From positions 3,530,001 to 3,594,000 of the forward strand of contig NZ_CP050296.1 of assembly GCF_014189455.1 (NCBI RefSeq): DNA of 64,000 bases, written 5' to 3'. Both the position numbers and the translations under genes were made by a program. The stretch comes from Mesorhizobium huakuii. GTDB lineage: Bacteria; Pseudomonadota; Alphaproteobacteria; Rhizobiales; Rhizobiaceae. The number at the start of each line of letters is the position of its first letter. The stretch's first letter is position 1. Shown here in pieces: positions 1 to 14,590 of this stretch. Below the pieces are notes generated by a model, which worked only from the letters and a program-made list of their open reading frames with translations, had not been told where the DNA came from and did not search any database.

Positions 1-176
1 ACGGCATGCCGATCCTCGACGTCGACAAGGCCCGCACCTGCCTGTTCGTCAAGCGCTCGCTCGGCTCCGGCTATGCCGGCATCGACAACACGCTGTTCTA
101 CAAGGACGGCACCATGATGCTGCTCGGCGACGCCAAGAAGATGACCGAAGAGATCGTCAAGGCCATGGATCACTGA
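1..176 (+). CDS. pntB: NAD(P) transhydrogenase beta subunit, C-terminal end (partial)
   Basis: Only the last 57 residues are present; the reading frame starts at base 3 and stops with TGA at 174-176. The residues GSGYAGIDN followed by a short LFYKDGT segment are typical of the NADP(H)-binding domain III of PntB, the subunit of the membrane proton-translocating transhydrogenase that makes NADPH from NADH. The gene begins outside the window. A strong hairpin follows 23 bases after the stop. Identification rests on a short but very conserved tail. Confidence 0.88.
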   Translation, partial: GMPILDVDKARTCLFVKRSLGSGYAGIDNTLFYKDGTMMLLGDAKKMTEEIVKAMDH

Positions 177-199
177 TCTGGCCGATTGGCGGAAACGGC

Positions 200-229
200 A
201 AAGAGCCCGGCTTTGAAGCCGGGCTCTTT
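200..229. terminator. Bidirectional intrinsic terminator
   Basis: A 13-base stem (AAGAGCCCGGCTT paired with its complement) with a tight loop, T-rich on both sides. It lies between pntB on the plus strand and the convergent membrane protein gene on the minus strand, so it can serve both. Confidence 0.85.
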
Positions 230-251
230 CATTTCTGGCGCAAGCCTGGGT

Positions 252-1169
252 TCAGCGGGTGGTCAGGAAAACCGCTTCCTCTTCGTCGCGCTGCCTGCCG
301 CCGAGAGCGGCCGCGGCACTGGCGATGAAGGCGCCGATGACCAGCGACAAGGCGCCGAGCAGGGCAAACGTCGCGCTGCCTTTCCGGGCTGTGTCGGCGG
401 CCTGCTTGGCCTTGACCTTGGCGTCCTCGACCTTGGCGACCAAGGCATCGACACGCGCCTTGGCGTCGCCCGCGGACAGCCCGGTGCGGGCAGCAACCAG
501 TTGCGACAGATAGGTCTTGTCGTCGGCGGAAATCTCGCCCGCCGCCGCACTGGCGATCAGGATGCGCGAGGCCTCTCCGACTGCGGCAGCATCACCGTCA
601 GAATTCGCAGCCGCAAGCTTGGCCGGATCGGCCGGACGGAACAGCGAATCCACCAGATAGGAGGTCGCATTGTCGGCCGATGCGCTGCCGATCTTGGCCG
701 AGACACCAGCCGATGCACCCGTGGCGGCGCCCGATGCTACGGTTGAGACAGCCTGTACACCTGAGCCCAGGGCTGCGGATAGCGCCGAGCCGAGGACGCC
801 GACGACAAGCAGCGTTGCCGACGCCCAGGCAAGGAAGCCATGAGCGGTGTCGCGGAAATACACTTCGTCAGTGTGGATGCCGACCCATTTGGTGCGCAGG
901 CGTCCGGCAAGGTAGCCGCCGACGCCGGAGGACAGCCATTGCACGACGACCAGCCAGATCGCGGTCGACACCGCGAAGGTGGTGATCGATGCGCCGGACC
1001 CCGACCATGGCGAAACCATGCTGAGCCCAAGCCCGGAGCCGAGCAGCATGAGGATGAAGGTCAGCGTCGAAGCCGCGAAAGCGCCGGCAATGATCGGTCC
1101 CCAGCTGACGGCTGTAGCGGAGGCTTCTTCTGAAGCGGATAGGTCGATAGCCGATATGGTGGGCTGCAT
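252..1169 (-). CDS. Hypothetical multi-pass membrane protein
   Basis: A 305-residue protein of unknown function. Hydrophobic segments lie at about residues 25-52, 62-82, 110-135 and near the C-terminus (about 267-290). The middle is Ala-rich with a helical DAKARVDALVAKVEDAK-like stretch that may form a coiled coil, and the C-terminal tail is charged (RQRDEEE). ATG at 1169 is preferred over the TTG one codon upstream because AGGGGG sits five bases before it. It follows the 25-residue membrane peptide gene at 1179-1256 with a 9-base gap, so the two are probably co-transcribed. I recognise the type as a conserved Rhizobiales membrane protein but no assigned function. Confidence 0.8.
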   Translation of the reverse strand: MQPTISAIDLSASEEASATAVSWGPIIAGAFAASTLTFILMLLGSGLGLSMVSPWSGSGASITTFAVSTAIWLVVVQWLSSGVGGYLAGRLRTKWVGIHTDEVYFRDTAHGFLAWASATLLVVGVLGSALSAALGSGVQAVSTVASGAATGASAGVSAKIGSASADNATSYLVDSLFRPADPAKLAAANSDGDAAAVGEASRILIASAAAGEISADDKTYLSQLVAARTGLSAGDAKARVDALVAKVEDAKVKAKQAADTARKGSATFALLGALSLVIGAFIASAAAALGGRQRDEEEAVFLTTR

Positions 1170-1178
1170 CAACGCCCC

Positions 1179-1256
1179 CTACCGTACGAACAGCATGATG
1201 AGAATGATGATTGGGATCGGAATACCGAGCAACCAGAGCAAAATGCCACGTCCCAT
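1179..1256 (-). CDS. 25-residue membrane peptide
   Basis: A very short ORF beginning MGRGILLWLLGIPIP and ending LFVR, essentially one transmembrane helix with a positive end. It is supported by a perfect Shine-Dalgarno AGGAGG (1262-1267) five bases before the ATG and by its position directly ahead of a larger membrane protein gene. I recall near-identical peptides in many rhizobial genomes, but that is recall, not a search. Function unknown; it may be an accessory subunit or a lipid-bilayer-active peptide. Confidence 0.72.
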   Translation of the reverse strand: MGRGILLWLLGIPIPIIILIMLFVR

Positions 1257-1489
1257 GAAGGCCTCCTGTGAGAAACTATGATCGATGTTGTCACAATGTC
1301 CCGAGAGGACTTCCGTTCCGGCAGGCTATAAAATGATTTTGTTTGCCGGCGAGGGAACAATTCGAAGCACCGCTTCGCACCAATGTCTCAAGCGATCATG
1401 TTGTTGTGATTTGACCCCCAGGTCGAGTCGGGCAAAAGCGGAAATCCGGACGAATTTTCTTCGAAGTGCCTTGCCGAGCAGGAAGACAA

Positions 1490-2622
1490 ATGACTCCAAG
1501 GAAATTCCAGGAGAAGCAAAAAGCAAGAGCCCAGCGGATTTGGGCTCCTGTCCGCGGGCTGCGCCCAGCAATTTTAGTCGGCCTGGTCTCGCTCTATTGC
1601 CTGTTCCCCTGGGGCACGACCCTTGCCACTGCAGCCGGTGCGCCGATCGGCGCGACATCGGCCAGTTCGGCTGCCGAAGACACCGCGCATCCTTCCTCCG
1701 TAGGCTTTGAAGCCGTTCGCGTTCCCAATGGCGGCGAGCCGCCGCTGGCTGCCGGCATCTGGTACCCGACTTCAGCCGAGCCGCGCTATGTGCCGCTGGA
1801 ATTCTTCAAGCAGCGCGTCGCGCCTTCCGGCCCGGTAGAAGGCCGTGCGCTGCCGCTCATCGTGATCTCGCATGGCGGCGGCGGATCCTATGCCGGTCAT
1901 TATGATACGGCGATCGCCCTGGCGAGAGCCGGCTTCGTTGTCGCGGCGGTCAGCCATGCCGGTGACACCTTCGACGACCAGAGCAAGGTGCTGATGCTAT
2001 GGCGCCGGCCCGCCCAACTGAGCCGGCTGATCGATTTCATGCTGACGGACTGGCAGGGACATGCAGACATCGATCCGCAGCTCATCGGTGCCTTCGGATT
2101 CTCGAATGGCGGCTTCACGGTGCTCGTCGAAGCGGGCGGAATACCCGATCTCGGCAGGATCGATCCATACTGCGCGGCAAATCCCCAGCATGATCTTTGC
2201 ACCACGCTGGCGAAAGCCGGGGTCCATTCCGTTGCCGAAGCGGCCCAGCCACCCCGGATGCGTGGAAGCCTGATCTGCGGATCCGCGCCATCGCAGCCGC
2301 CGCGCCGGCGTTCGGCTTCACCTTCGACCGCGCCGGCCTTGCTTCGGTTCAGATCCCGGTGCTCCTATGGCGCGCGGCCAACGACCAGCATCAACCCGAT
2401 CCCTGGTATGAAGAACGCGTCCGTGCGGCGCTGCCTCGACCGCCGGAGTATCATGTCGAACCGCTGGCAGGCCACTATGCGTTCCTGCCGCCTTGCAGCA
2501 CTCGCCTGCGCGCCATTGCGCCCATGGCTTGCGTTGACGCCCCCGGCTTCGACCGGGCAGCGTTCCATCAGCGCCTGAACGCCGCCCTGGCAAGCTTTTT
2601 CGGCGCAGCGCTACAGCCTTAG
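1490..2622 (+). pseudogene. Secreted dienelactone hydrolase-like alpha/beta hydrolase, frameshifted
   Basis: The N-terminal part has a hydrophobic signal or anchor around residues 20-45, then an alpha/beta-hydrolase fold with the nucleophile elbow GFSNG in AFGFSNGGF. At the C4 run 2252-2255 the frame is lost: continuing in the same frame gives Arg/Ser-rich nonsense, whereas the minus-one frame continues the fold through PVLLWRAANDQ and the likely catalytic His in AGHYAF, to a stop at 2622. One extra C in the run would restore a protein of about 377 residues. The start ATG at 1490 has AGGAAG upstream. Either a real pseudogene or a base-calling error; the protein family (predicted dienelactone hydrolase) is clear, the substrate is not. 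Confidence 0.72.
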
Positions 2623-2694
2623 AGCGCGTTGCATCGGAACGGATTTGGGCGCCGCGCTTTAAGCTTTTTGCGAGCATGTCGTTCGCCCAAACCG
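2621..2694. repeat. Intergenic palindromic repeat
   Basis: An imperfect inverted repeat with arms CGGATTTGGGCG and CGCCCAAACCG (2640-2651 and 2684-2694), beginning with AGAGCGCGTT and containing GCATGTCGTT. Such AGAGCG...GCATGTCGTT modules are in my experience dispersed in Mesorhizobium intergenic regions. It overlaps the last base pairs of the hydrolase stop and may act as a transcript end for the convergent genes. Confidence 0.5.
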
Positions 2695-2718
2695 TTGCGC
2701 AGCTTTGGGCGACAAGCA

Positions 2719-8002
<5,284 letters not shown>

Positions 8003-8048
8003 TCCATCTCTTTATGGCGCGAGCAAGCCGGGGCGGGGACCGGCTCTT

Positions 8049-10682
8049 TCATTTGGCCGGGGTATCCAGCAGCTTCAGCCGCTTGCGCAATTCATCCGGA
8101 ATCCAGGCGTCCGCGGGCGATAGGATGCCGGCCTGCTGCATGTCGGAGGCGATCTTGAGGGCCGCCGTCAAATTCGAACGGACATCGAGACCCATCTCGG
8201 CCATTTTGAAATGGCCGATGACCATATCGCGCAGCCACATCGAATTGTCCGGATCGATGGCGGAGAAGCGCTCGGAGATATCGAGCGACTGCTGGTAGAA
8301 TTGCGTGGCGAGATCCTTGTTGCCCGATCTTGCCAGGAGATCGCCGATCTTGCCGCAATTGATCGCCAGATCGCGTTGCCAGAGGCTGTTGCTGGCGTCG
8401 TTTCCAGTCAGGGCAAGAGATGCGTCAAGTGCTGATTTGTAGGCGGTCAGCGCCGCTCCCGGCTCGCCATTCGCCAGATGTGCGTCGCCCAGCTTGCTGT
8501 AGTTGATTTCGAGATCACGCAGCCATCGCGTGTTGCTCTGGTCGGTCTTGACCAGCGATTCCCAGATGTGATTGGCCTCGTTGAACGCGGCCAGAGCCTC
8601 GGCATTTGCCTGCAGCATCAGCTGCGCGTCGCCGATGCTGTCATGAAGGATCGCGATATCGCGCTGGCCTTCGAGATTTTCCGGATCGGCGCTGGCAAGG
8701 GCCGAACTCAGGCTCAGGCCGGCCTGATAGGAAACGATGGCGTTCTTGTATTCGCCCAAGATCTGCAAGCTGTCGCCGATCTTGGTGTAGGAGACGCACA
8801 GATCGCGCTGCCAGGAGAGATTGGCTGGATCCAGCTCCGTCAGCTTGCGCCATATCGCAAAGCCCGAACTGAAGGCGTCGAGCGCGTGGCTGTAATCGCC
8901 CGCCATGATCAGCACGTCGCCGATCGAGTCGTGGGCCACGCCCAGCCGGCGCTGCCAGTTGATGTTGTCGGGGTCAAGTCCGACCACCCGTTTGGAAACC
9001 TCCAGCGCCTTCTGGTAATAGGGCATGGCGTCCTTGAGATTGCCCTGGGAGCGCATGACGTAGCCGATCCGGTCATAGGCAAAGGAAAGATCGCTCTGCC
9101 ATTCGAGTTCGGTCGGGGCCGCGGCGGCCACCTTCTCGGCGATATCAGCCGATGCCTGGTAATCGGCAAGGCCATCGGCGAGCTTGCCCTGGGCGACGGC
9201 GGTATCGCCCATCTTGTCCAGGCTGAGCGAAACGTCCCGCTGCCAGAAAACGTTGTTCGGATCGGTGCCGGAGCGCCTTGTCGATCCTTCATTCCATTCC
9301 TTGTAGGTCCTGGCGGCGTCATCCAGCCTGCCCAGCGTCGTGTAGACATCGCCGAGCCGGGCAAGTGTGAGAAGCTGCTGCAACCGGTCGTCCGCCGGAA
9401 TGTCCTCGCCATTGACCTCGCGATAGAGTGCTGTCGCCTTCTCATAGCCATCCGCGGCCAATTGATATCTGAGCAAAGCACTTGCCGCGCCGCCTTCCAG
9501 CGAATGGGTTGCCGCTTCCGAAAGCGTGCGTTCCACATAATTGGCCTTGAGCCGCTGGCGCGAATCCTTGTCGATTCCGGCGGCCTCGGCGAGCTTGGCG
9601 CGAGCGGCATCGAAGGCACCGAGCGAGAGCTGCCGTTCCGCTTCCTGCCGCAACTGCGTCACCGCCGGATCGCCAGAGGCGAGCGTGGTCATTTCCCGCT
9701 GCACCTTGACGAAGGCATCCGCGGCTTCCCTGAGCTTGGCCGAGCGCTGCTCGGGACCGAGCGCGGCAACGTTCTTCGACAGCAGCGCGCCATAGAGCGG
9801 CGCGAGCGGCATGTCGGCATCGCTGGCGATCTGCTCCACCTCGCCGCGCATTTCCGGCGTCACATCGGCCATGGCCAGCAGCAGCCGTTCGCGCTCCGGC
9901 AGTTGCTCCTTCGCCGCGGTCGCAAAGAACAGCTTCGGCAGTCCGCTCTCGACATAGGGTAGCTGTTTGCCCCGCGACAGGTCGTAGACCTCCTGCTGCA
10001 CCAGCGTCAGCACCGAGCGGATTTCGAGCCCGTCCGTGCCGAGATATTTGGTCAGCGCCGTGGTGAACGGCGAATTCTCTCCGGTACCGTCGGCCGCCGT
10101 CTCGCCGGGTGCGGCCGAAAAGGCGAACAGGATGTTTTCCGCTCGGCCGACGCGGCCAAGGCCTGGCTTGACCTTATCGGCTACATCCTTCGTGAGAGAG
10201 GCCGCACCGCGACCGTCGTTGGTGCTCCCCGAGAACGGATCGCTGCGGCAGGCGTCAAGCACGATCAGCCCGACCTTGGCGGTAGCGGCGACCGCATCGC
10301 GCACCTCTTCCAGCGGCAGGCTGGTCTTGTCCAGCGCGTCGAGCGAGGAGGCGTCGGCATCGATCGGCAGCAGCCGGTTGTCGCCCGAGATCTCGACGCC
10401 ATGGCCGGAGAAATAGACCAAAGCGACATCGGCGCCCTTGGCATCGTCGCGGAAATCGTCGAGCGCGCGCCGCATGCGCCGGAGGTCGCGGTTGGTTTCG
10501 AGCACCACCTCGAAGCCGAGCTTCTTCAGCGCCGCGTCCATCGCCTCACCGTCATGGATGGGGTTGGCCAGTGGCCGCACCAGCCGGTAGTCGTCCTCCG
10601 CCATGACCAGTGCCACGCGCCGCTCCGCCACCGCGGTGGCGGTGACCGACAAGAACAGCAGCAAGGCAAGCAGCAAACGCAC
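8049..10682 (-). CDS. Secreted caspase-like (peptidase C14) TPR protein, copy 2
   Basis: An 877-residue intact protein. Residues 1-19 form a signal peptide ending AVA. A caspase p20 domain (about 20-260) has His94 in FSGHG and Cys145 in LDACRSDPF, so the catalytic dyad is present. Residues about 430-860 hold roughly eight 50-residue TPR-like repeats with the signature DP-N-x-x-WQRDLS-x-x-x-x-KIGD. Bacterial caspase homologues of this kind are thought to cleave after basic or acidic residues and act in stress or defence, but the target here is unknown. The start is GTG at 10682; the matching upstream codons of copy 1 have ATG, but here that codon is ATT. It forms a tandem duplication with 5336-8002, including its 5-prime flank. 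Confidence 0.85.
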   Translation of the reverse strand: MRLLLALLLFLSVTATAVAERRVALVMAEDDYRLVRPLANPIHDGEAMDAALKKLGFEVVLETNRDLRRMRRALDDFRDDAKGADVALVYFSGHGVEISGDNRLLPIDADASSLDALDKTSLPLEEVRDAVAATAKVGLIVLDACRSDPFSGSTNDGRGAASLTKDVADKVKPGLGRVGRAENILFAFSAAPGETAADGTGENSPFTTALTKYLGTDGLEIRSVLTLVQQEVYDLSRGKQLPYVESGLPKLFFATAAKEQLPERERLLLAMADVTPEMRGEVEQIASDADMPLAPLYGALLSKNVAALGPEQRSAKLREAADAFVKVQREMTTLASGDPAVTQLRQEAERQLSLGAFDAARAKLAEAAGIDKDSRQRLKANYVERTLSEAATHSLEGGAASALLRYQLAADGYEKATALYREVNGEDIPADDRLQQLLTLARLGDVYTTLGRLDDAARTYKEWNEGSTRRSGTDPNNVFWQRDVSLSLDKMGDTAVAQGKLADGLADYQASADIAEKVAAAAPTELEWQSDLSFAYDRIGYVMRSQGNLKDAMPYYQKALEVSKRVVGLDPDNINWQRRLGVAHDSIGDVLIMAGDYSHALDAFSSGFAIWRKLTELDPANLSWQRDLCVSYTKIGDSLQILGEYKNAIVSYQAGLSLSSALASADPENLEGQRDIAILHDSIGDAQLMLQANAEALAAFNEANHIWESLVKTDQSNTRWLRDLEINYSKLGDAHLANGEPGAALTAYKSALDASLALTGNDASNSLWQRDLAINCGKIGDLLARSGNKDLATQFYQQSLDISERFSAIDPDNSMWLRDMVIGHFKMAEMGLDVRSNLTAALKIASDMQQAGILSPADAWIPDELRKRLKLLDTPAK

Positions 10683-10771
10683 GTCGAACCGCCCCCGGCT
10701 CAGTCGCGTCCTGACAATTCCACCTCTTTATGGCGCGAGCAAGCCGGGCATTTGGGCGAAGATGAACTCTT

Positions 10772-11340
10772 TCAGGCTGCGCGCAGCGGTTTCAACGCCT
10801 CGCTCCAGCGCAACAGCTCGTCCAGCATGGCCTTGGCGCCGCCGGTCACCTGTTCACTGGCGCTGAAGGCGCCATTCTCGTCGAGCAGCTTCTGGTACAT
10901 CGGCAGCGCGACGCCCTCCGGGATCGGCATGATCCCGACCGCGCCAGCAGCGGCTTCAGCGCCTGCGCCGCGCGCAGGCCGCCGGAGACGCCGCCATAGC
11001 TGAAAATGGCGGCCGGCTTGTACTTCCATTCTCGCAGCAGGTAGTCGATCGCGTTGACGATCGCCGGGGCGGCGAAATAATTGTACTCCGGCGCTACGAA
11101 TACGAAGGCATCGGCGGCGTCGATCGCCTTCGACCACGCCTTAGTGTGATCGTTCTGATAATTGCCGAGTCTTGGATGATGCGGCTCGTCGAGCACCGGC
11201 AGGTGGAACGCGGCGATGTCGGTCAGCACCGGCTCGAATTTCCCGTGCTCGCGCGCGAATGTCTCCAGCCATTCGGCAAAAACCGGTCCGGCGCGGCCGG
11301 GCCGCGTGCTGCCGATGATGATGTTCAACTGGTGCTTCAA
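10772..11340 (-). pseudogene. NADPH-dependent FMN reductase, frameshifted
   Basis: A flavodoxin-fold reductase: IIGSTRPGR at the N-terminus binds the FMN phosphate, and APEYNYFAAPAIVNAIDYL is the second flavin contact. After SGGLRAAQALKPLL the frame is lost near 10938-10945; the other frame continues with GIMPIPEGVALPMYQKLLDENG to a normal C-terminal helix ending at 10772. A single missing base in the GGCGCGG stretch would repair it (about 189 residues). The start is TTG at 11340 with AAGGAG six bases upstream, giving KHQLNIIIGSTRPGR. No obvious operon partner; the P450 gene diverges from it. Confidence 0.78.
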
Positions 11341-11540
11341 GGCGGGCTCCTTCGTCAGGCGGTATCTGTTGGTGACTGTCACTACGGCAGAGTGTTCCGG
11401 CGGGCAAGGCGGGGCGCCTGGTGGCGCGGTCACGATCGGATGAACAGACCATCTGCTTGGTGCCGTGAATTGCCTGCCGTTCGGTCACATGGACGCCCGG
11501 ATCGCCAGCCACTACATTGAGGGCAGCAGCGGAGCACTTC

Positions 11541-12914
11541 ATGGACACTCAGCCCGCCCCCTTTGTCCCGCCCGCACCGAAGCCGCGCACGTCGCCGCCT
11601 TCGACGCTGGAGATGATCCGCATCGTCTACCGCAATCCGCTCGAACTGTGGGGCGAGCCGACCTACAACGAGCCCTGGATATCGGTGAATGGCGTTGGCG
11701 GGCATCTGGTCATCGCCAACGATCCCGGCCTCATCCGCCATGTGCTGGTCGACAACGCCAAGAACTACAAGATGGCGACGGTGCGCCAGAAAATCCTGCG
11801 ACCGATCCTGCGCGATGGCCTGCTGACCGCCGAGGGCGAGGTGTGGAAGCGCTCGCGCAAGGCGATGGCGCCGGTGTTCACGCCGCGCCACATCTTCGGC
11901 TTTGCCCAGCCGATGCTGAAGCGCACGCTGGAGTTTGTCATCCGCTACGAGGACGGCGGCACGTCCGACATCGCCCATGACATGACGCTGCTGACCTACG
12001 ACATTCTGGCCGAGACGCTGTTCTCCGGCGAGATCGCGGGCGAGCCGGGCAGTTTCGCCAATGAGATCGACCGCCTGTTCGAGACCATGGGCCGTGTCGA
12101 TCCGCTCGATCTGCTGCGCGCGCCCGACTGGCTGCCGCGGCTCACCCGCATCCGTGGCCGCAAGACCATGGCCTATTTCCGCAAGATCGTCACCGACACC
12201 GTCAAGATGCGCGAGGAGCGTTTCAAGCGTGATCCCGATGGCGTGCCGCAGGATTTCCTGACGCTGCTGCTGAAGGCCGAAGGCCCCGACGGGCTGACGC
12301 GCTCGGAAGTCGAGGACAACATCATCACCTTCATCGGTGCCGGCCATGAGACGACGGCGCGGGCGCTGGGCTGGACGCTCTATTGCCTGGCCGAATCGCC
12401 ATGGGAGCGCAACCGCGTCGAGCAGGAGATCGACGAGGTGCTGGCGCGCGAGCCCGATCCGACGAAATGGCTGGACGCCATGCCGTTGACCCGCGCTGCT
12501 TTCGATGAGGCGCTCCGGCTCTATCCGCCGGCGCCCTCCATCAACCGCGAGCCGATCGTGCCGGAGACGTGGAAGGATCTTTATATCCCCAAGCACGCCG
12601 CCGTGCTGGTCATGCCCTGGGTCGTCCATCGCCACAGGAAGCTGTGGGACAGGCCCGATGCCTTCCTGCCCGAACGCTTCCATCCGGGAAATCGCGAAAA
12701 GATCGACCGTTTTCAGTATCTGCCGTTCGGCGCCGGCCCGCGCGTCTGTATCGGCGCCAGTTTCGCCATGCAGGAGGCGATCATCGCGCTCGCCATCCTG
12801 TTGTCGCGCTTCCGCTTCGATACGACCGCCGAGACCAAGCCCTGGCCAGTGCAGAAATTGACGACGCAGCCGCAAGGCGGGCTGCCGATGCAGGTCACAT
12901 CGCGACAACGTTGA
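11541..12914 (+). CDS. Cytochrome P450
   Basis: A 457-residue soluble P450. The I-helix oxygen-binding motif AGHETT is at 267-272, the ExxR motif EALR at 323-326, the PERF motif at 377-380 and the heme ligand loop FGAGPRVCIG with Cys403. These are all the hallmarks of a functional heme-thiolate monooxygenase. No ferredoxin or reductase gene is adjacent. ATG 11541 has GGAG six bases before it. The substrate cannot be read from the sequence; the general appearance (short N-terminus, WxxHR region) resembles CYP102/CYP4-like soluble enzymes of rhizobia. Confidence 0.93.
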   Translation: MDTQPAPFVPPAPKPRTSPPSTLEMIRIVYRNPLELWGEPTYNEPWISVNGVGGHLVIANDPGLIRHVLVDNAKNYKMATVRQKILRPILRDGLLTAEGEVWKRSRKAMAPVFTPRHIFGFAQPMLKRTLEFVIRYEDGGTSDIAHDMTLLTYDILAETLFSGEIAGEPGSFANEIDRLFETMGRVDPLDLLRAPDWLPRLTRIRGRKTMAYFRKIVTDTVKMREERFKRDPDGVPQDFLTLLLKAEGPDGLTRSEVEDNIITFIGAGHETTARALGWTLYCLAESPWERNRVEQEIDEVLAREPDPTKWLDAMPLTRAAFDEALRLYPPAPSINREPIVPETWKDLYIPKHAAVLVMPWVVHRHRKLWDRPDAFLPERFHPGNREKIDRFQYLPFGAGPRVCIGASFAMQEAIIALAILLSRFRFDTTAETKPWPVQKLTTQPQGGLPMQVTSRQR

Positions 12915-12935
12915 AGGGCAAGGCTCTTCTGGAAA

Positions 12936-13913
12936 TTATGCCGCGGGCTTGCGCTGCTGGAACTGGCCGGCGGCGCGGAAGCGCCAGAGGTAGCTCGGCA
13001 GGATCGTCGCGATCGATTGCGGCTGGATGCCAAGCCCGGCAAGTGTCCGGTTGGCCTTGGCGGCGGCTTCCGAAACGATGTTGTGCTCGCGCAGCTGCAT
13101 CACCTGGTCCTTGGTCAGCAGCGGATTGGGCAACAGGCCGAGGATCGAGGCCTGGATGTTGGCCACCCACCACGGCACCGGAACCAAGAGGCGCTTGCGC
13201 TCGATCACGGTGAGCAGCTCTTCCATGCACTCCTTGAAGGTGAGCACATTGGGGCCGCCGAGCTCGTAGATCTGGCCGCCACCGATCTTGCCGTCGACCG
13301 AGCGCGCCACCGCTTCGGCGACGTCGCCGACATAGACCGGCTGGAACTTGGTCTGGCCGCCACCGATCAGCGGCAGCGCTGGCGAATAGCGCGCCATGTT
13401 GGCGAAGCGGTTGAAGAAGCTGTCTTCCGGTCCGAAATTGATCGACGGCCGAAAGATCACGGCATCGGCGATCGTCTCCAGAACGGCCTTCTCGCCAAGC
13501 GCCTTGGTGCGCGCGTAATCCGATTCGGAGCCCAGATCGGCGCCAAGTGCTGAAATATGGGTGAGCCCGGCGCCAACCGAGCGCGCTGCCTCGGCCACGG
13601 CGCGGGCGCCGAAGTCGTGCACGGTGTTGAATTTCTGCCGGCCGGTCTCATGCAGGATGGCGACGAGATTGACGACATGGTCAGCGCCCTGCACGGCGCG
13701 GTCGACCGACCAGCGCACGCGCACATTGGCTTGCACCGGCTGGATCTGGCCGACATTGCCGAGCGGCTGCAGATGGCCGGCAAGGTCGGGCCGCCGGCAG
13801 GCGACTCGGATGCGGTAGCCGCGCTTGGCCAGCGCGCGTACGACATGGCGGCCGACAAAGCCAGAACCGCCAAAGACGACGACGAGCTTTGGGGTCTGCA
13901 GGATTTCGGTCAT
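12936..13913 (-). CDS. Complex I NDUFA9-like NAD(P)-binding protein (atypical SDR)
   Basis: A 325-residue extended/atypical short-chain dehydrogenase. The Rossmann motif VFGGSGFVGRHVVRAL is near the N-terminus, and the usual YxxxK is present as YARTK in DYARTKALGEKAVL. The family includes the NDUFA9 accessory subunit of mitochondrial complex I and its alphaproteobacterial relatives, thought to assist complex I assembly or stability. The C-terminal half (PWWVANIQASILGLLPNPLL) may touch the membrane. The start ATG at 13913 is chosen because GGAG precedes it; an upstream ATG would add 16 non-conserved residues. It ends 21 bases from the convergent P450. Confidence 0.85.
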   Translation of the reverse strand: MTEILQTPKLVVVFGGSGFVGRHVVRALAKRGYRIRVACRRPDLAGHLQPLGNVGQIQPVQANVRVRWSVDRAVQGADHVVNLVAILHETGRQKFNTVHDFGARAVAEAARSVGAGLTHISALGADLGSESDYARTKALGEKAVLETIADAVIFRPSINFGPEDSFFNRFANMARYSPALPLIGGGQTKFQPVYVGDVAEAVARSVDGKIGGGQIYELGGPNVLTFKECMEELLTVIERKRLLVPVPWWVANIQASILGLLPNPLLTKDQVMQLREHNIVSEAAAKANRTLAGLGIQPQSIATILPSYLWRFRAAGQFQQRKPAA

Positions 13914-13985
13914 GGCTGGCTCCGGCGCACGTTCCAGATGGCTTGGCTGAAGCCGTTTCATAGTCGGTTTTGCGCCAAAGGCAAA

Positions 13986-14009
13986 GGGTGACGCGTCGTC
14001 GCGTCACCC
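13986..14009 (-). terminator. Candidate terminator after the DoxX gene
   Basis: A perfect 10-base stem GGGTGACGCG / CGCGTCACCC with a 4-base loop, 14 bases past the stop of the DoxX gene, followed on the minus strand by a pyrimidine-rich stretch rather than a clean T-run. Confidence 0.55.
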
Positions 14010-14023
14010 CTCTTCAAAGCTTG

Positions 14024-14476
14024 TTAGAACGCCTTGCCGATGCGGGCGTCGACCGAGTGACGGTTGCCGCCGCGAATGACGAAGAAGAGCAGGATCGCGG
14101 CCCACAAAAGCGACTTTTCGGCGCCCGAAAAACCCTGGCCCATGGTGACCCAATGGAACCAGACGGTCACCAGCAGCACGAACAGGCCGGCAAAAGCGGC
14201 CGGGCGCGTCAAAAACCCGATGGCGATGAAAATGCCGCCGAAAAACTCGGTGCAGGCCAAAAGCAACGACCAGAAGGCGCCGGGATAGAAGCCGAGGCCT
14301 TCGACCATGTCGGCGGCGCCGAAGGGATCCGTGATCTTCTGCGAGCCATGGATGGTGAGGAACGCGCCGGCGACGACGCGCAGCACAGTTTCGCCGGCGT
14401 CATGCAGCGACGAATACAGGCGGCCGAGCGCCGGAATGATCAGTCTGCCGCGGGAAGCGTCGGTGGTTACGGACAT
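14024..14476 (-). CDS. DoxX family membrane protein
   Basis: A 150-residue four-helix membrane protein of the DoxX/SURF4-like family. Visible family features are LRVVAGAFLTIHGSQKI in the first helix, a GLGFYPG turn, FFGGIFIAIGFLTRPAA and a final LLWAAILLFFVIRGG helix. DoxX proteins are linked to quinol oxidation or redox and thiol stress, but the role is unsettled. The start has GGAG (GACAGGAGC) about seven bases upstream. A perfect inverted repeat 60 bases upstream may be its operator. Confidence 0.88.
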   Translation of the reverse strand: MSVTTDASRGRLIIPALGRLYSSLHDAGETVLRVVAGAFLTIHGSQKITDPFGAADMVEGLGFYPGAFWSLLLACTEFFGGIFIAIGFLTRPAAFAGLFVLLVTVWFHWVTMGQGFSGAEKSLLWAAILLFFVIRGGNRHSVDARIGKAF

Positions 14477-14534
14477 CGTAGCTCCTGTCTGGTTGAATAT
14501 CTCCTCGCAAACGCCCGATGGCTCCCGTCAAGTC

Positions 14535-14554
14535 AAGTTAACAAAAGTTAACTT
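14535..14554. promoter_or_regulatory. Inverted repeat, likely operator of the DoxX gene
   Basis: AAGTTAAC-AAAA-GTTAACTT, a perfect palindrome with 8-base arms, 59 bases upstream of the DoxX start. Its size and symmetry suit a dimeric winged-helix repressor (for example HxlR or MarR type), but no such regulator gene is next to it. Confidence 0.55.
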
Positions 14555-14590
14555 TCACAATCATGTTTATGTGTGCAGGACGAAACGCAG

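Noticed and set aside
10772-11340. This FMN reductase as part of the organosulfur system
   Set aside because: It is over 30 kb from the cluster, which has its own reductase gene, and nothing links them.
11430-12908. A 492-codon frame on the minus strand across the P450
   Set aside because: Antisense to a gene with every P450 motif; composition is typical of a shadow frame.
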